A program made the translations under genes and the position numbers. DNA of 43,890 nt from Acetofilamentum sp. (GTDB lineage Bacteria; Bacteroidota; Bacteroidia; Bacteroidales; DYOH01), in the NCBI GenBank assembly GCA_020720625.1, contig DYOH01000024.1, forward strand, positions 1-43,890. The letters are read 5' to 3'. This document shows, piece by piece, positions 26,429-34,712 of this stretch. Each line of letters starts with the position of its first letter. The stretch's first letter is position 1. The notes beneath the pieces are model-generated. The model had not been told where the DNA came from. It saw only the letters and a program-made list of their open reading frames with translations, and made no database searches.

Positions 26429-26881
26429 TCAGTATTTAGGAGGAAATTGGTTGTAGTTAAGCCAGAAATCTTCGAGTTTACCTATCAGATTTTGGAATTC
26501 ATCTATGTTGTGAGGCTTTGTAATATAGGCATTTGCCCCAAGTTTGTAAGAATCGAGGATATCTCGTTCTTCGTTGCTTGTAGTGAGCATTATAATTGGA
26601 ATATATTTTATAGCCTGCGAGTTTCTAATACGGCGCAATGTTTGTTTGCCATCGAGCCCGGGCATATTAATATCCATTAGTATTATGTCGGGGATTGGCG
26701 ATAATTGTTTATTGTCGTACGGCGGTAATTGATGCAGATAGTTTATGGCCTCATTGCCACTGTCAACTATCTTGAGGTCAATTGTTTTTTTGCTTTTTTT
26801 GAAGGCTCTTTCCGTAAGTTTTTGATCGGCAATATTGTCTTCAACAAGCAAAATGGTAATGGAATTTCGGTTATTTGTCAT
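26429..26881 (-). CDS. Rcp1-type single-domain response regulator
   Basis: 150 residues. A receiver with an insertion after helix 2 (QLPPYDNKQLSPIPD) and a C-terminal 'FWLNYNQFPPKY' tail, both typical of Rcp1-like regulators that partner phytochrome-type and multi-PAS kinases. Acidic pocket ED at 14-15, Asp70 in ILMDINMPG, Thr of MLTTSN, Lys of ITKPHN near 122. It lies between the CHASE8 kinase (159 bases upstream) and the hybrid kinase (5 bases downstream), fitting a relay from one to the other. Confidence 0.93.
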   Translation of the reverse strand: MTNNRNSITILLVEDNIADQKLTERAFKKSKKTIDLKIVDSGNEAINYLHQLPPYDNKQLSPIPDIILMDINMPGLDGKQTLRRIRNSQAIKYIPIIMLTTSNEERDILDSYKLGANAYITKPHNIDEFQNLIGKLEDFWLNYNQFPPKY

Positions 26882-26909
26882 CTTGGCTAAAAATCTTATC
26901 TAAAGCAAA

Positions 26910-26917
26910 CAAAGATA
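26910..26917 (-). promoter_or_regulatory. -7 box before the Rcp-type regulator
   Basis: The minus strand reads TATCTTTG, fitting TAnnTTTG, 29 bases before the start. A second match (TACTTTTG) lies at 26932-26939. This suggests that the three downstream signalling genes have a promoter separate from the membrane kinase. Confidence 0.4.
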
Positions 26918-27040
26918 TAAAATAAGTGAAACAAAAGTAGGTATATCGTATTTTTCACTTAAATAAATTTATGCTGATTATAGGTGTTTGAAAAACAATA
27001 TACTAAGTTTATAGTCTATTGTTTTGTGTGATTATTTGTG

Positions 27041-29224
27041 TTATTGTGTCTTTTCTTCTGCTATTTTTATGCTGAATGTGAATTTGCTTCCATTGTTGGG
27101 TTTGGAATATAGCTCAATTTTTCCGCCGTGTCTTTCTATAATTTTTTTGCAAATGGCCAGACCAATTCCTGTGCCTTCGTATTTACCGGAAGGATGCAAT
27201 CTCTTGAAAGGGGCAAACACTTGGAGTTGAAATTCTTCGTCGATGCCAATTCCATTATCTTCGACAGAGATTTTTACTTGATATTCTGTTTGATCTAAAA
27301 CGATAATTTTTACTATTGGTTTTTTTGAATTATTAAATTTGATTGCATTATGAATTAAATTTTGAAAAACCCTTGTAAGATGCATTTCGTCGCCAATTAC
27401 TTCGGGTAATTTTTCAATCGTAACTTGTGCATTTTTTTCTTTTATAAAGGAGTCGAGGTCTTTAACTGCATTGGTGGCACATTTGTTTAAATCTGTTTTT
27501 CTCCTATTCATGTCTACCCTTCCTGCTCTCGATAATTCCAGTAAGTCTTGTATCAGGGCATTCATTCTTCTTGCGGCATTAACAATAAATTCGAGATCTT
27601 CTTTGGCATCATTGTTCAAATTGTCGCCGGCATCTTCTTTTAGTAATTCGCAATAACTTGTAAGTGTGCGCAATGGTTCTCTTAAATCGTGGCTTGCTAC
27701 ATAATTAAATTCGGCCAATTCCTGATTATTCCTTTTTAATTCATCAATAAAAAAGTTTATTTTTTTTTCGGCTCTTTTCCTGTGCGTTATTTCAACGGCT
27801 ATTCCGCCGATGAGTGGTTCTTTATCTTTTCGTTTTACAGGAAATTTCCAGGTTGCGTAATGTCGTAAATTTCCGTGTTTGTCTAATAGAATTTCTTCGA
27901 AAGAGGTGGCAGCTTCTATGGCTTTTTTATCTTCGGATATGACTCGGGATAAATCTTTGTCGGTATTTATAACTACCAGATTATCAATCCATAATTGTGC
28001 TTCGAAATTTCTTTTTAGGTATTCGTTTACATAAAGATACTTACTGTCGGAGTTTTTTATAAAGGTTGCGGCAGGCAACATATCCATAAAAACTGCAAAT
28101 AGTTCCTGCGATTCGCGTAATGCATTTTCGGCTCTCAATACCCCTGTGATATCTACTCCTACTCCCAAAAGCGAATTTTGACCGTTGTACATAAATGGAA
28201 GCTTCGTAAGTTGCAAAAAGGCAGTATTTCCCATATAATCAGAAAATTCTGCTTCGGGGATAAATATGGAATCGTGTTTGTTTATCACTTTGTCTAACTC
28301 TCTTGTCTTGTCTAATTCAAAACTAAACCAAGGAGCTATTTCCTTTTGGGTTTTACCGATAAGCTCCGATGGCAGAACATTGAACAAATCGCAAAGTCGT
28401 TTATTGGCCAGTAAATATCTGTTGTTGATGTCTTTTATGTAGATTAGCTGTGGAATGGCATCTATAATTTCGATTAGTTGTCGGTGGTTTTCTTTTAGTT
28501 TTATTCGGGCTTCGTTGTTTTCTGCCTGCCTTTTTTCTATTTGGCCGAGCATGTAGTTAAAATTTTGGTATAGTTCGCCTATTTCGTCGGGAGTATCGTG
28601 CAAAATTCGTTCTCCTTCGGTTCCTTTTTCCGATATCTTGGCTGTAAACCTAGCCAGATTGATTATTGGCGAACTAATTACCCCTTGCACATAATTAGAA
28701 ATGAAAAGTGAAAAGATTAAAAGTAATGCCATAACTAATCCTACCATTTGCCCATGCTGGCCAATGGTGTAATTTAACGATTTGGTGGATATCCGTAGGT
28801 AAATTATACCGTACCTTACTGCCTGAAAATTTATGGGCTGGTAAATGTGGAGATATTTTCCTTCGAAATAGGTACTGTCGGTAAATAGGCTTTGGTTATG
28901 CACCAAATTATCTTTTTTTTGATTATAACTTACGAATAATTTTCCGTATTCGTCGTAAATCATGCAATTCTGAATATCGGGCATTTGTTTGAGCTTTAGT
29001 AGTGTTTGAAAAGCTCTGTCTTCTTCTTGATAGGTTAGCGGAATGAGTGCAAATTCTCCTACCAAACGAGCGGTTAGTATTCCATTATCTATGAGATTTG
29101 TTTTGTAGGTATTGATGGTATTATATGAGAATATACTAAATCCGAGCACTACTGTTGAAAAAGAAACGCTCAGAATTACTATATTTATTTTAACTTTTAA
29201 TCTGAAATTTTTGAGCAGGTTCAT
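27041..29224 (-). CDS. Membrane sensor histidine kinase, CHASE8-HAMP-PAS-PAS-HisKA-HATPase
   Basis: 727 residues. TM1 at ~13-34, an extracytoplasmic CHASE8-like sensor (~35-158, with MPDIQNCMIYDEYGKLF near 81), TM2 at ~160-179, and HAMP at ~180-232. Two PAS domains at ~245-365 and ~370-490 follow. HisKA has His512 in YVASHDLREPLR, the variant common to bacteriophytochrome-like kinases. The ATPase has FQNLIHNAIKF near 614, DNGIGID near 656 and GTGIGLA near 685. It lacks a receiver. Its HisKA type matches the Rcp-like regulator encoded next, its likely partner. The signal is unknown. Confidence 0.93.
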   Translation of the reverse strand: MNLLKNFRLKVKINIVILSVSFSTVVLGFSIFSYNTINTYKTNLIDNGILTARLVGEFALIPLTYQEEDRAFQTLLKLKQMPDIQNCMIYDEYGKLFVSYNQKKDNLVHNQSLFTDSTYFEGKYLHIYQPINFQAVRYGIIYLRISTKSLNYTIGQHGQMVGLVMALLLIFSLFISNYVQGVISSPIINLARFTAKISEKGTEGERILHDTPDEIGELYQNFNYMLGQIEKRQAENNEARIKLKENHRQLIEIIDAIPQLIYIKDINNRYLLANKRLCDLFNVLPSELIGKTQKEIAPWFSFELDKTRELDKVINKHDSIFIPEAEFSDYMGNTAFLQLTKLPFMYNGQNSLLGVGVDITGVLRAENALRESQELFAVFMDMLPAATFIKNSDSKYLYVNEYLKRNFEAQLWIDNLVVINTDKDLSRVISEDKKAIEAATSFEEILLDKHGNLRHYATWKFPVKRKDKEPLIGGIAVEITHRKRAEKKINFFIDELKRNNQELAEFNYVASHDLREPLRTLTSYCELLKEDAGDNLNNDAKEDLEFIVNAARRMNALIQDLLELSRAGRVDMNRRKTDLNKCATNAVKDLDSFIKEKNAQVTIEKLPEVIGDEMHLTRVFQNLIHNAIKFNNSKKPIVKIIVLDQTEYQVKISVEDNGIGIDEEFQLQVFAPFKRLHPSGKYEGTGIGLAICKKIIERHGGKIELYSKPNNGSKFTFSIKIAEEKTQ

Positions 29225-29310
29225 TTTTTGCCGGGCTTTACTTTTTGCTTTAAACCCCCAAATTAGTGATAAATATTTTAAAACGCCAAAGTTTTACATG
29301 TTTTATAATA

Positions 29311-29318
29311 TATTTTTG
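29311..29318 (+). promoter_or_regulatory. -7 box for the 29346 gene
   Basis: TATTTTTG fits TAnnTTTG and lies 27 bases before the start. No clear -33 TTTG is seen. Confidence 0.4.
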
Positions 29319-29345
29319 CTTCTTTCGTATTAATATCAAATTCTA

Positions 29346-30041
29346 ATGAAAGAAAAAATGAAAAAATTGTTGTCTGTTGTATTTTTGTTGCTGCTGATAA
29401 ATGGAATAAATGCTCATCCGATTCCTAAATCGGGCGAATTACATTTAAAATATCAGTTACAGTTTTTGGCCGGTTATACCAATGGTTTGGGGGGGCAATT
29501 CAATTTTATTTTAAGCGATTTTGCCCAAGATTTTCCTTTTGCTCTTAAAATGGGTTATGGATTAAGTGCTATGAATCCGGGTAACTCTCTCGATGCCAGA
29601 CGTATTTTTATTAACGATGCCACCAATGGAACACCTGAGAAAAAAGGGCGAATGGGCGAATTTAAACTCGACTTTTTATATAATGCTAAACTGTTTAATC
29701 TTGAGAATGCTTATTTTTATGGTGGTTTGAGATATTCTAATTTTGTTGGAAATTTCAATTTTATTGGTGGAAACGAAGATTTTGATGTAGTGCAAAATAC
29801 TTTTGGATTTGGTATTGGATTGGATTTGTTTTTTGCTATGACATCTAAGCTTAACTTATCTTTAAGCTCAGGCACATCTTACTATTTACCAGATATGCTC
29901 AAAGGGCATGATACTGGCTATAGTCCCGATGGCGAAAATATTAATCCTAGAAATGATTATACTTATAAAGATGCCGATTTGGCTATAAATCAACCTAAGT
30001 TAGAATTTCAGTTACTCATGGGTGTGAGTTACAAATTTTAA
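29346..30041 (+). CDS. Outer-membrane beta-barrel-like protein
   Basis: 231 residues. The ATG at 29346 is used; the internal ATG at 29358 gives the same signal peptide (KKLLSVVFLLLLINGINA). The mature part has alternating hydrophobic strands (GGLRYSNFVGNFNFIGG, FGFGIGLDLFF, LNLSLSSGTSYYL) and ends LLMGVSYKF, with a terminal Phe as in outer-membrane barrels. No family name is recognised. Single gene, divergent from the kinase cluster, followed by an elaborate hairpin terminator. Confidence 0.62.
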   Translation: MKEKMKKLLSVVFLLLLINGINAHPIPKSGELHLKYQLQFLAGYTNGLGGQFNFILSDFAQDFPFALKMGYGLSAMNPGNSLDARRIFINDATNGTPEKKGRMGEFKLDFLYNAKLFNLENAYFYGGLRYSNFVGNFNFIGGNEDFDVVQNTFGFGIGLDLFFAMTSKLNLSLSSGTSYYLPDMLKGHDTGYSPDGENINPRNDYTYKDADLAINQPKLEFQLLMGVSYKF

Positions 30042-30078
30042 GCTATTTTTATTTTTGTGCAACAGATTAATCAAAAAA

Positions 30079-30170
30079 AAATCATCGCCTGAATTTAGCT
30101 CAACTTTTCGTTTTATTTCTTATAAACGAGAGTTACTAAAATTTAAGCGATGATTAATTAAGTTTTTTTT
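30079..30170 (+). terminator. Long compound hairpin with T-run
   Basis: ATCATCGC (near 30090) pairs with GCGATGAT (near 30147). Further matching blocks inside (AATTTAG / AAAATT and CGTTT / AAACG) extend the stem, and a run of eight T follows at 30163-30170. It is longer than a normal terminator. Confidence 0.6.
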
Positions 30171-30226
30171 AAAAAGCTATTATTAGCATGGTGATAAAAA
30201 AAACAGAAAAGTATTTTGATAAACTT

Positions 30227-30673
30227 TTATTTTTGTTTTTTCCAGGTTTGTGAGCGGCCAATAAGGCTCCATCCCATATAACCTCTTACTATTAGGTCGC
30301 CTTTGGCATCAATATACATTTTACAATCGTAAACACTACCTGAGCTTGGGTCTAATATCTCGCCGTCATCCCATTCATTGTCGTCTACTTTTTTTAGTTT
30401 GTCAATAATTATCATTCCAACAATAGGTTTGTTGTAACGCGGGTCATCAGTAGCACATTTGGTGCATTTGTTATTTTTGTCTTCAGTTTTAATAATGTCT
30501 ATAATTTTTCCCTTATAAACATTTCCTTCTTTGTAAATCTGTACATAAGATTTTTCGGTTACACCATCATCGTCGATTGTTTTCCATGTGCCTACAATAT
30601 CTTTTTGGGCGGTCATAGAAAGTGGAAGCAAAAGAAATGCAATTGCAATCACTAATAAAACTTGTTTTTTCAT
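30227..30673 (-). CDS. DUF2147 domain-containing exported protein
   Basis: 148 residues. Signal peptide 1-22 (ends SMTAQ), then the DUF2147 calycin-like barrel: DIVGTWKTIDDDG at the start, VQIYKEGNVYKGKIIDI, a CTKC pair (residues ~70-73) followed by D-D-P-R-Y-N-K-P, and a closing 'GYMGWSLIGRSQTWKK'. The family is periplasmic and its ligand unknown. Monocistronic. Confidence 0.88.
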   Translation of the reverse strand: MKKQVLLVIAIAFLLLPLSMTAQKDIVGTWKTIDDDGVTEKSYVQIYKEGNVYKGKIIDIIKTEDKNNKCTKCATDDPRYNKPIVGMIIIDKLKKVDDNEWDDGEILDPSSGSVYDCKMYIDAKGDLIVRGYMGWSLIGRSQTWKKQK

Positions 30674-30866
30674 AAGCTAAAATTTAATTCGTTATTTTGG
30701 TGAAAATTAGAAAATACTCTGTAAATCACAAAATATGCAGTTAAAAATATAGTTAAAATTACGGATGTGATTTTAATGTACTGATTTATAGTAGTGTTTT
30801 TAGGCCATAGAGAATAGGCTTATCGCCAGAGAAGAGAAATATTTTTTTTTAAATATCTCTTTAGCA

Positions 30867-30922
30867 TAAGCAAAACCTGTAGAAAAGATATTTTTCGAAT
30901 TACAGGTTTTGCTTAGTTTTTT
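30867..30922 (-). terminator. 15-bp stem after the dehydrogenase gene
   Basis: TAAGCAAAACCTGTA (30867-30881) pairs perfectly with 30901-30915 around a 19-base loop, and T-rich sequence follows on the plus strand. A weaker second stem (AGAGA...TATTT type, 30834-30860) stands beside it and supplies T-runs on the minus strand. Confidence 0.7.
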
Positions 30923-32121
30923 TATTCAAGAATCCAGTCCGACAAATAAGCAAAATAATTTCCGAGTTCTCCATTTTTTGTAATACTGGCTTTTTCGATA
31001 ATTTTTTGAGCATCGTTTCCTAAAATATGAGGGAAAACTTTTTCAATTAAATCGTTGCCAAAATCAATAGATGAGTTTCTTGGTGCTTCTCCGGGTAAAT
31101 TATCAACGGCCATAACGGTAATATTATCCTGGGTATAAGGTTGGTCTTCTTCACCGGTTTGCGGATTAAATCCAAAAATTGGTTCGGCAATTGATGCCGC
31201 TCTTATGGTAGATGGAATAGGCCCGTTTACATCGCAGCTAACATCGGCAATTACTTTCATTTTAAATTCGGGTTTTGACATGTCTTGGCGACTAAAAAAC
31301 ATGGGGGCTTTGGGATCCCAAAAATGGCATGCTATATACAGGTCGGTTACTCTGGTGAATGGTTCAAATGCCGTTTCGTAATCTTCGGGGTATTTAAAAA
31401 AATTCTCTAAATCCCAGAGTCCACCGTCTTTTCTTTTGGTGTAATGCCATGGGTCTATTTGGGTATAAACAGGATAATCGAAATTCTGCTGTAAAAATTT
31501 CTGGGGGCTTATTTTTCGTATAGCCATAGGTGCCAATGTTTCCATGGCTCCATGCGCTACTCTGCCGCCACCCGAAATTAGTATTTTCATGGGCGGAAGT
31601 TTTATTTTCATTAGTTCGGCGAAAAACTCATCCATATCATGACATTCGTGCGCCCTTTTTAGATTGAAGAGCGCATTTCTCTTCCCATAAGCATAGAGCG
31701 CATTATAAGCGCCTACAATACCTGCCCATCTGCCAAAGGCTACCAGGCGTTGTCCATGTTGGTCGGCAAGATATTCGTAATCTATAAGTTGAATTTTTTT
31801 TTCTAAAATGGCTTTGAGAAGTTTTTTGTTGTGCTCTTGTTTTTTGGCCGTATGTGAAAAGAAGATATATTTTTTACCTGCAATGAGTTGCGATATTTCT
31901 ACTTCTTTTACTCCAATCAGGATATCGCAATCCGATAAGTCTTCTTGAATCTGAATTCCCAGCTTCTCGTATTCGCTGTTGGTATAGGCTCTAAAATCGC
32001 TTGGCTGCACCACTACATCTAATGCCGGATATTTTTCTATTAATTTTTTTACTTGCTCCGGCGGCAGAGCCACTCTGCGATCGGGTGGCGTTTTTGTTTC
32101 GCGCAGTACACCTAGTTTCAT
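30922..32121 (-). CDS. Saccharopine/alanine dehydrogenase-like NAD(P) oxidoreductase
   Basis: 399 residues. The start MKLGVLRETKTPPDRRVALP is the AlaDH/PNT N-terminal domain signature. The nucleotide-binding loop GGGRVAHGA lies near 206-214. Later blocks (VIADVSCDVNGPIPST and AVDNLPGEAPRNSS) match the lysine-forming saccharopine dehydrogenase (LYS1/LKR-SDH) branch rather than classical alanine dehydrogenase. The substrate is therefore uncertain: an amino-acid or imino-acid dehydrogenase acting in the cytoplasm. No lysine-pathway gene is adjacent. It is divergent from the 5'-nucleotidase gene. Confidence 0.75.
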   Translation of the reverse strand: MKLGVLRETKTPPDRRVALPPEQVKKLIEKYPALDVVVQPSDFRAYTNSEYEKLGIQIQEDLSDCDILIGVKEVEISQLIAGKKYIFFSHTAKKQEHNKKLLKAILEKKIQLIDYEYLADQHGQRLVAFGRWAGIVGAYNALYAYGKRNALFNLKRAHECHDMDEFFAELMKIKLPPMKILISGGGRVAHGAMETLAPMAIRKISPQKFLQQNFDYPVYTQIDPWHYTKRKDGGLWDLENFFKYPEDYETAFEPFTRVTDLYIACHFWDPKAPMFFSRQDMSKPEFKMKVIADVSCDVNGPIPSTIRAASIAEPIFGFNPQTGEEDQPYTQDNITVMAVDNLPGEAPRNSSIDFGNDLIEKVFPHILGNDAQKIIEKASITKNGELGNYFAYLSDWILE

Positions 32122-32306
32122 AAGTTTTTTGTTAGTTAATTGTTTCTGTTTTTTTCTTTGGCCACAAAATAAGTATAATTTGGCTAGATTTAAAATGACT
32201 TTAATAGCTGTTCTGTTGAAAAATATTTTTCCCTTTCTATTTTTTTTGTTTGATTCCGAATAAATACTTAAAAAACATTACTTTTGACCCTTTAAGACTT
32301 TACAAT

Positions 32307-33749
32307 ATGAAAAAATGGAGTATTATTCTGTTTCTTAGCATATTTTTTGGATTTTGTGCTTGCAAGCAAGGCATCCAAAATGTTGGCGACGAAACGGAGA
32401 AGGTTTTTACGCTTATTTATACAAACGATGAGCATGGTTGGTTAGAAGGAAATGATGAATTTGGCGGAGCCGACGGTATGCTGAATCATTGGATGAAGAA
32501 CGAAAATTACGATCGTTCCGAAAAATTTTTAGTACTTAGTGGCGGCGATACTTGGAGCGGTCCTGCTATTTCTAATTGGTTTAAGGGAAAACCGATGATC
32601 GAGATAATGAGTGCAATGGGCTATGACGCATCTGCCATTGGTAATCATGAGTTTGATGCTCGCGTGGAAAACTTGCAGGAATTGGTTAAAATGGCTAAAT
32701 TTCCGTTTTTAGCTGCCAATATTACAGAAAAAGTTTCCGGTGAAATTCCTTCTTTTGCTAAACCTTTTGTAATTATTGAAAAACAAGAGGTTAAATTTGG
32801 TATTATTGGTTTAGGAACCATGTCTACTCCATCTACTACTTTTCCGGAATATGTTGAAAATTACAACTTTACTAGTTATAAGCCTGCCATTCAGAAATAT
32901 GCCGAAGAGGCCAGGAAGAGTGGGGCAGAAGTGCTGATTATTCTTGGTCATATTTGCGAAGACGAAATGGATGAAATTAGCGACCTTGCTGCTGAGCTTG
33001 ATGTTTTATTTATTGGCGGGGGGCACTGCCATCAGGCTGTGTTGCGCAACGATGGAAAGTTGGTGCGTATTCAGGCGCGTTCTTACTTTAAATCTTACGG
33101 TGTGGTTGAATTTAAATACAAACCGGCCAGTAAATCTACCGAAATTATCTCTGCTACTATCAAGGAAAATTCCCCTGGAGTGGTTGAAAATGAGATTTCT
33201 CCTATTATTGATTATTGGGTTAGCAGAATTGATTCTATTCTTGATGTTACTATAGGATACTCCGAAAAGGAAATTGGAAAATCTTCGGTTGAAATGGCCA
33301 ACATGATTACAGATGCCTGGCTGAACACTTTTCCTAATGCAGATGTTAGCATTACTAATTCGGGTGGAATTAGACAGGACATTGAAATGGGTGATATTAC
33401 GCTGGAAACTATAGTTGGCGTTTTACCTTTTAATAATTCTATTGTGCAACTTGAATTAAAAGGCAGCGAATTACTCGATTGTATTTATACCTTCGAGCTT
33501 GGTGGCATGAGTACGCGTTATGGCAATAAACTGGCCGATGGAACACCTATCCATGCCGACAGTATTTATATTGTGCTTACAACCGATTATTTATATACTG
33601 TTCCCGAAAATCATTTTGCCCGTTACGATTCTACTCCTTATAATACATCTGTTCATTACCGCGATCCGGTTATTCACTGGATAAAGATGAAGAATACCAG
33701 CAAAACAAATCCTATTAATAAATATCTGGATTATCAGCCCAGAAGATAA
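32307..33749 (+). CDS. UshA/5'-nucleotidase-type lipoprotein
   Basis: 480 residues. I place the start at ATG 32307, because it begins MKKWSIILFL and gives a lipoprotein signal with Cys19 (FCAC); an upstream in-frame ATG at 32250 would bury that signal. The metallophosphatase domain has NDEHG (D41, H43), GGDTW 79-83, GNHEFD 112-117 and GGGHCHQ near 237. The 5'-nucleotidase C-terminal domain has NSGGIRQDI near 351. It likely hydrolyses periplasmic nucleotides or related phosphoesters at the outer membrane. Single gene with its own terminator. Confidence 0.9.
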   Translation: MKKWSIILFLSIFFGFCACKQGIQNVGDETEKVFTLIYTNDEHGWLEGNDEFGGADGMLNHWMKNENYDRSEKFLVLSGGDTWSGPAISNWFKGKPMIEIMSAMGYDASAIGNHEFDARVENLQELVKMAKFPFLAANITEKVSGEIPSFAKPFVIIEKQEVKFGIIGLGTMSTPSTTFPEYVENYNFTSYKPAIQKYAEEARKSGAEVLIILGHICEDEMDEISDLAAELDVLFIGGGHCHQAVLRNDGKLVRIQARSYFKSYGVVEFKYKPASKSTEIISATIKENSPGVVENEISPIIDYWVSRIDSILDVTIGYSEKEIGKSSVEMANMITDAWLNTFPNADVSITNSGGIRQDIEMGDITLETIVGVLPFNNSIVQLELKGSELLDCIYTFELGGMSTRYGNKLADGTPIHADSIYIVLTTDYLYTVPENHFARYDSTPYNTSVHYRDPVIHWIKMKNTSKTNPINKYLDYQPRR

Positions 33750-33759
33750 TACTACAAAT

Positions 33760-33789
33760 GGAGTTTTCTAAATTGAAACTCCTTTTTTT
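33760..33789 (+). terminator. Terminator of the 5'-nucleotidase gene
   Basis: GGAGTTT (33760-33766) pairs with AAACTCC (33776-33782), followed by seven T. Confidence 0.88.
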
Positions 33790-33802
33790 GTGGCTTTTTT
33801 TG

Positions 33803-33868
33803 AATATTTTGCGTTTATATGCCTTATTGTTAGTAGTTTATTGGCTAATTGGCTTTGGTTAATCAATA
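33803..33868 (+). repeat. 66-bp direct repeat, left copy
   Basis: Matches 35145-35210 over 66 bases without gaps, with 12 mismatches (82%). The best block is TTTATTGGCTAATTG. The two copies bracket the toxin-antitoxin genes and the structured element. Confidence 0.8.
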
Positions 33869-33938
33869 CGTAAGCATGGAAATTGGCACTCCATGCAATG
33901 GTGCGTTTTTTGTTTTAAGGTATTTTGAAAATAAATTG

Positions 33939-33946
33939 TATATTTG
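33939..33946 (+). promoter_or_regulatory. -7 box for the toxin-antitoxin operon
   Basis: TATATTTG fits TAnnTTTG, 18 bases before the antitoxin ATG. The only upstream TTTG (33909-33912) has a spacer of 26, a little long. Confidence 0.45.
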
Positions 33947-33964
33947 TAAAAAACAATACATAAC

Positions 33965-34225
33965 ATGAGAGCTTTAGAATTTAATGCCGATATAGTAAAC
34001 GGATTAATCGTGTTGCCGATAAAGTATCGAAATGTAAATTTGAAACGCAGTCGAATTATAATTCTTATTGAAGAAGAAATTAGCGATGGGATAGTTTTAG
34101 AGAAAAAAGAACGTTTGCGAAAGGCATTTTTGAAGTTGCAACAAGTTAATCCATTTCGGGATATTACAGATCCTTTAGAATGGCATAAAAATATACGTGA
34201 TGAATGGGAAAGAAGCTTAGATTGA
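33965..34225 (+). CDS. Probable antitoxin of a VapBC-like pair
   Basis: 86 residues. The N-terminal half (MRALEFNADIVNGLIVLP ... RSRIIILIEEE) resembles the small beta-rich domain found at the start of Bacteroidota antitoxins that sit before PIN toxins. The C-terminal half is charged and helical (NPFRDITDPLEWHKNIRDEW), suited to wrapping the toxin. No classical ribbon-helix-helix can be read with certainty. The stop TGA overlaps the likely ATT start of the PIN gene. A promoter box lies directly upstream. It sits between 66-bp direct repeats. Confidence 0.7.
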   Translation: MRALEFNADIVNGLIVLPIKYRNVNLKRSRIIILIEEEISDGIVLEKKERLRKAFLKLQQVNPFRDITDPLEWHKNIRDEWERSLD

Positions 34226-34580
34226 CAGTAATATTTTTGTGTATATATCGCAAAAGAAATTAGAATTTGAAAAATTGCTTAATAATTATGATGTTTTTTG
34301 TACTTCAGTTATTTCATATATGGAAGTATTTGGATACATATTTAGTAATGAAGATGAGAAAGCGATTGTTGATGCCTTATTTGAAAACATCGAAATTATT
34401 AACTTAAATCAGGATATTGTAAAAAAAGTAATTGAGATCAGAAAGCATAAAAAAATTAAACTTCCTGATGCGATTGTTTCTGCTACTGCATCTATTAATG
34501 AGTTGGATTTAATAACCAGAAATATTGATGATTTTAAGAATATTGATTCTACGGTTAAATTGTTTAATCCATTTGATTAG
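34221..34580 (+). CDS. PIN-domain toxin (VapC-like), unusual start
   Basis: 120 residues if read from ATT at 34221. The first conventional start is GTG at 34239, but that removes 'IDSNIF', the first PIN strand with its catalytic Asp, so it is unlikely to give an active enzyme. A TAG stop precedes the ATT in frame. From ATT the acidic set is complete: Asp2, Glu of SYMEVF, Asp of KLPDAIVSATA, and Asp of RNIDDF. GGGAAAGAAG lies just upstream as a possible ribosome site. Family knowledge: VapC-type RNases cleave tRNA or rRNA and are held by the upstream antitoxin. An indel near 34220 that broke a normal start is the alternative. Confidence 0.75.
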   Translation: MDSNIFVYISQKKLEFEKLLNNYDVFCTSVISYMEVFGYIFSNEDEKAIVDALFENIEIINLNQDIVKKVIEIRKHKKIKLPDAIVSATASINELDLITRNIDDFKNIDSTVKLFNPFD

Positions 34581-34712
34581 GAATAGCCTTTAGAACTAAT
34601 TTTCTATCCGTATGCAAGCAAAAAATTACTTTTAACCGGTAAATAAATCTTATCCCAAATGTTTATCTTAGTTAGCCACCTACTTATTTCGGACTAGCTA
34701 TGCTTATAATTA

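Noticed and set aside
32250-32252. ATG 32250 as the start of the 5'-nucleotidase
   Set aside because: It places 19 polar residues before a standard lipoprotein signal peptide that begins at 32307.
34239-34241. GTG as the start of the PIN toxin
   Set aside because: It would remove the first PIN strand with the catalytic Asp, which is encoded in frame just upstream.
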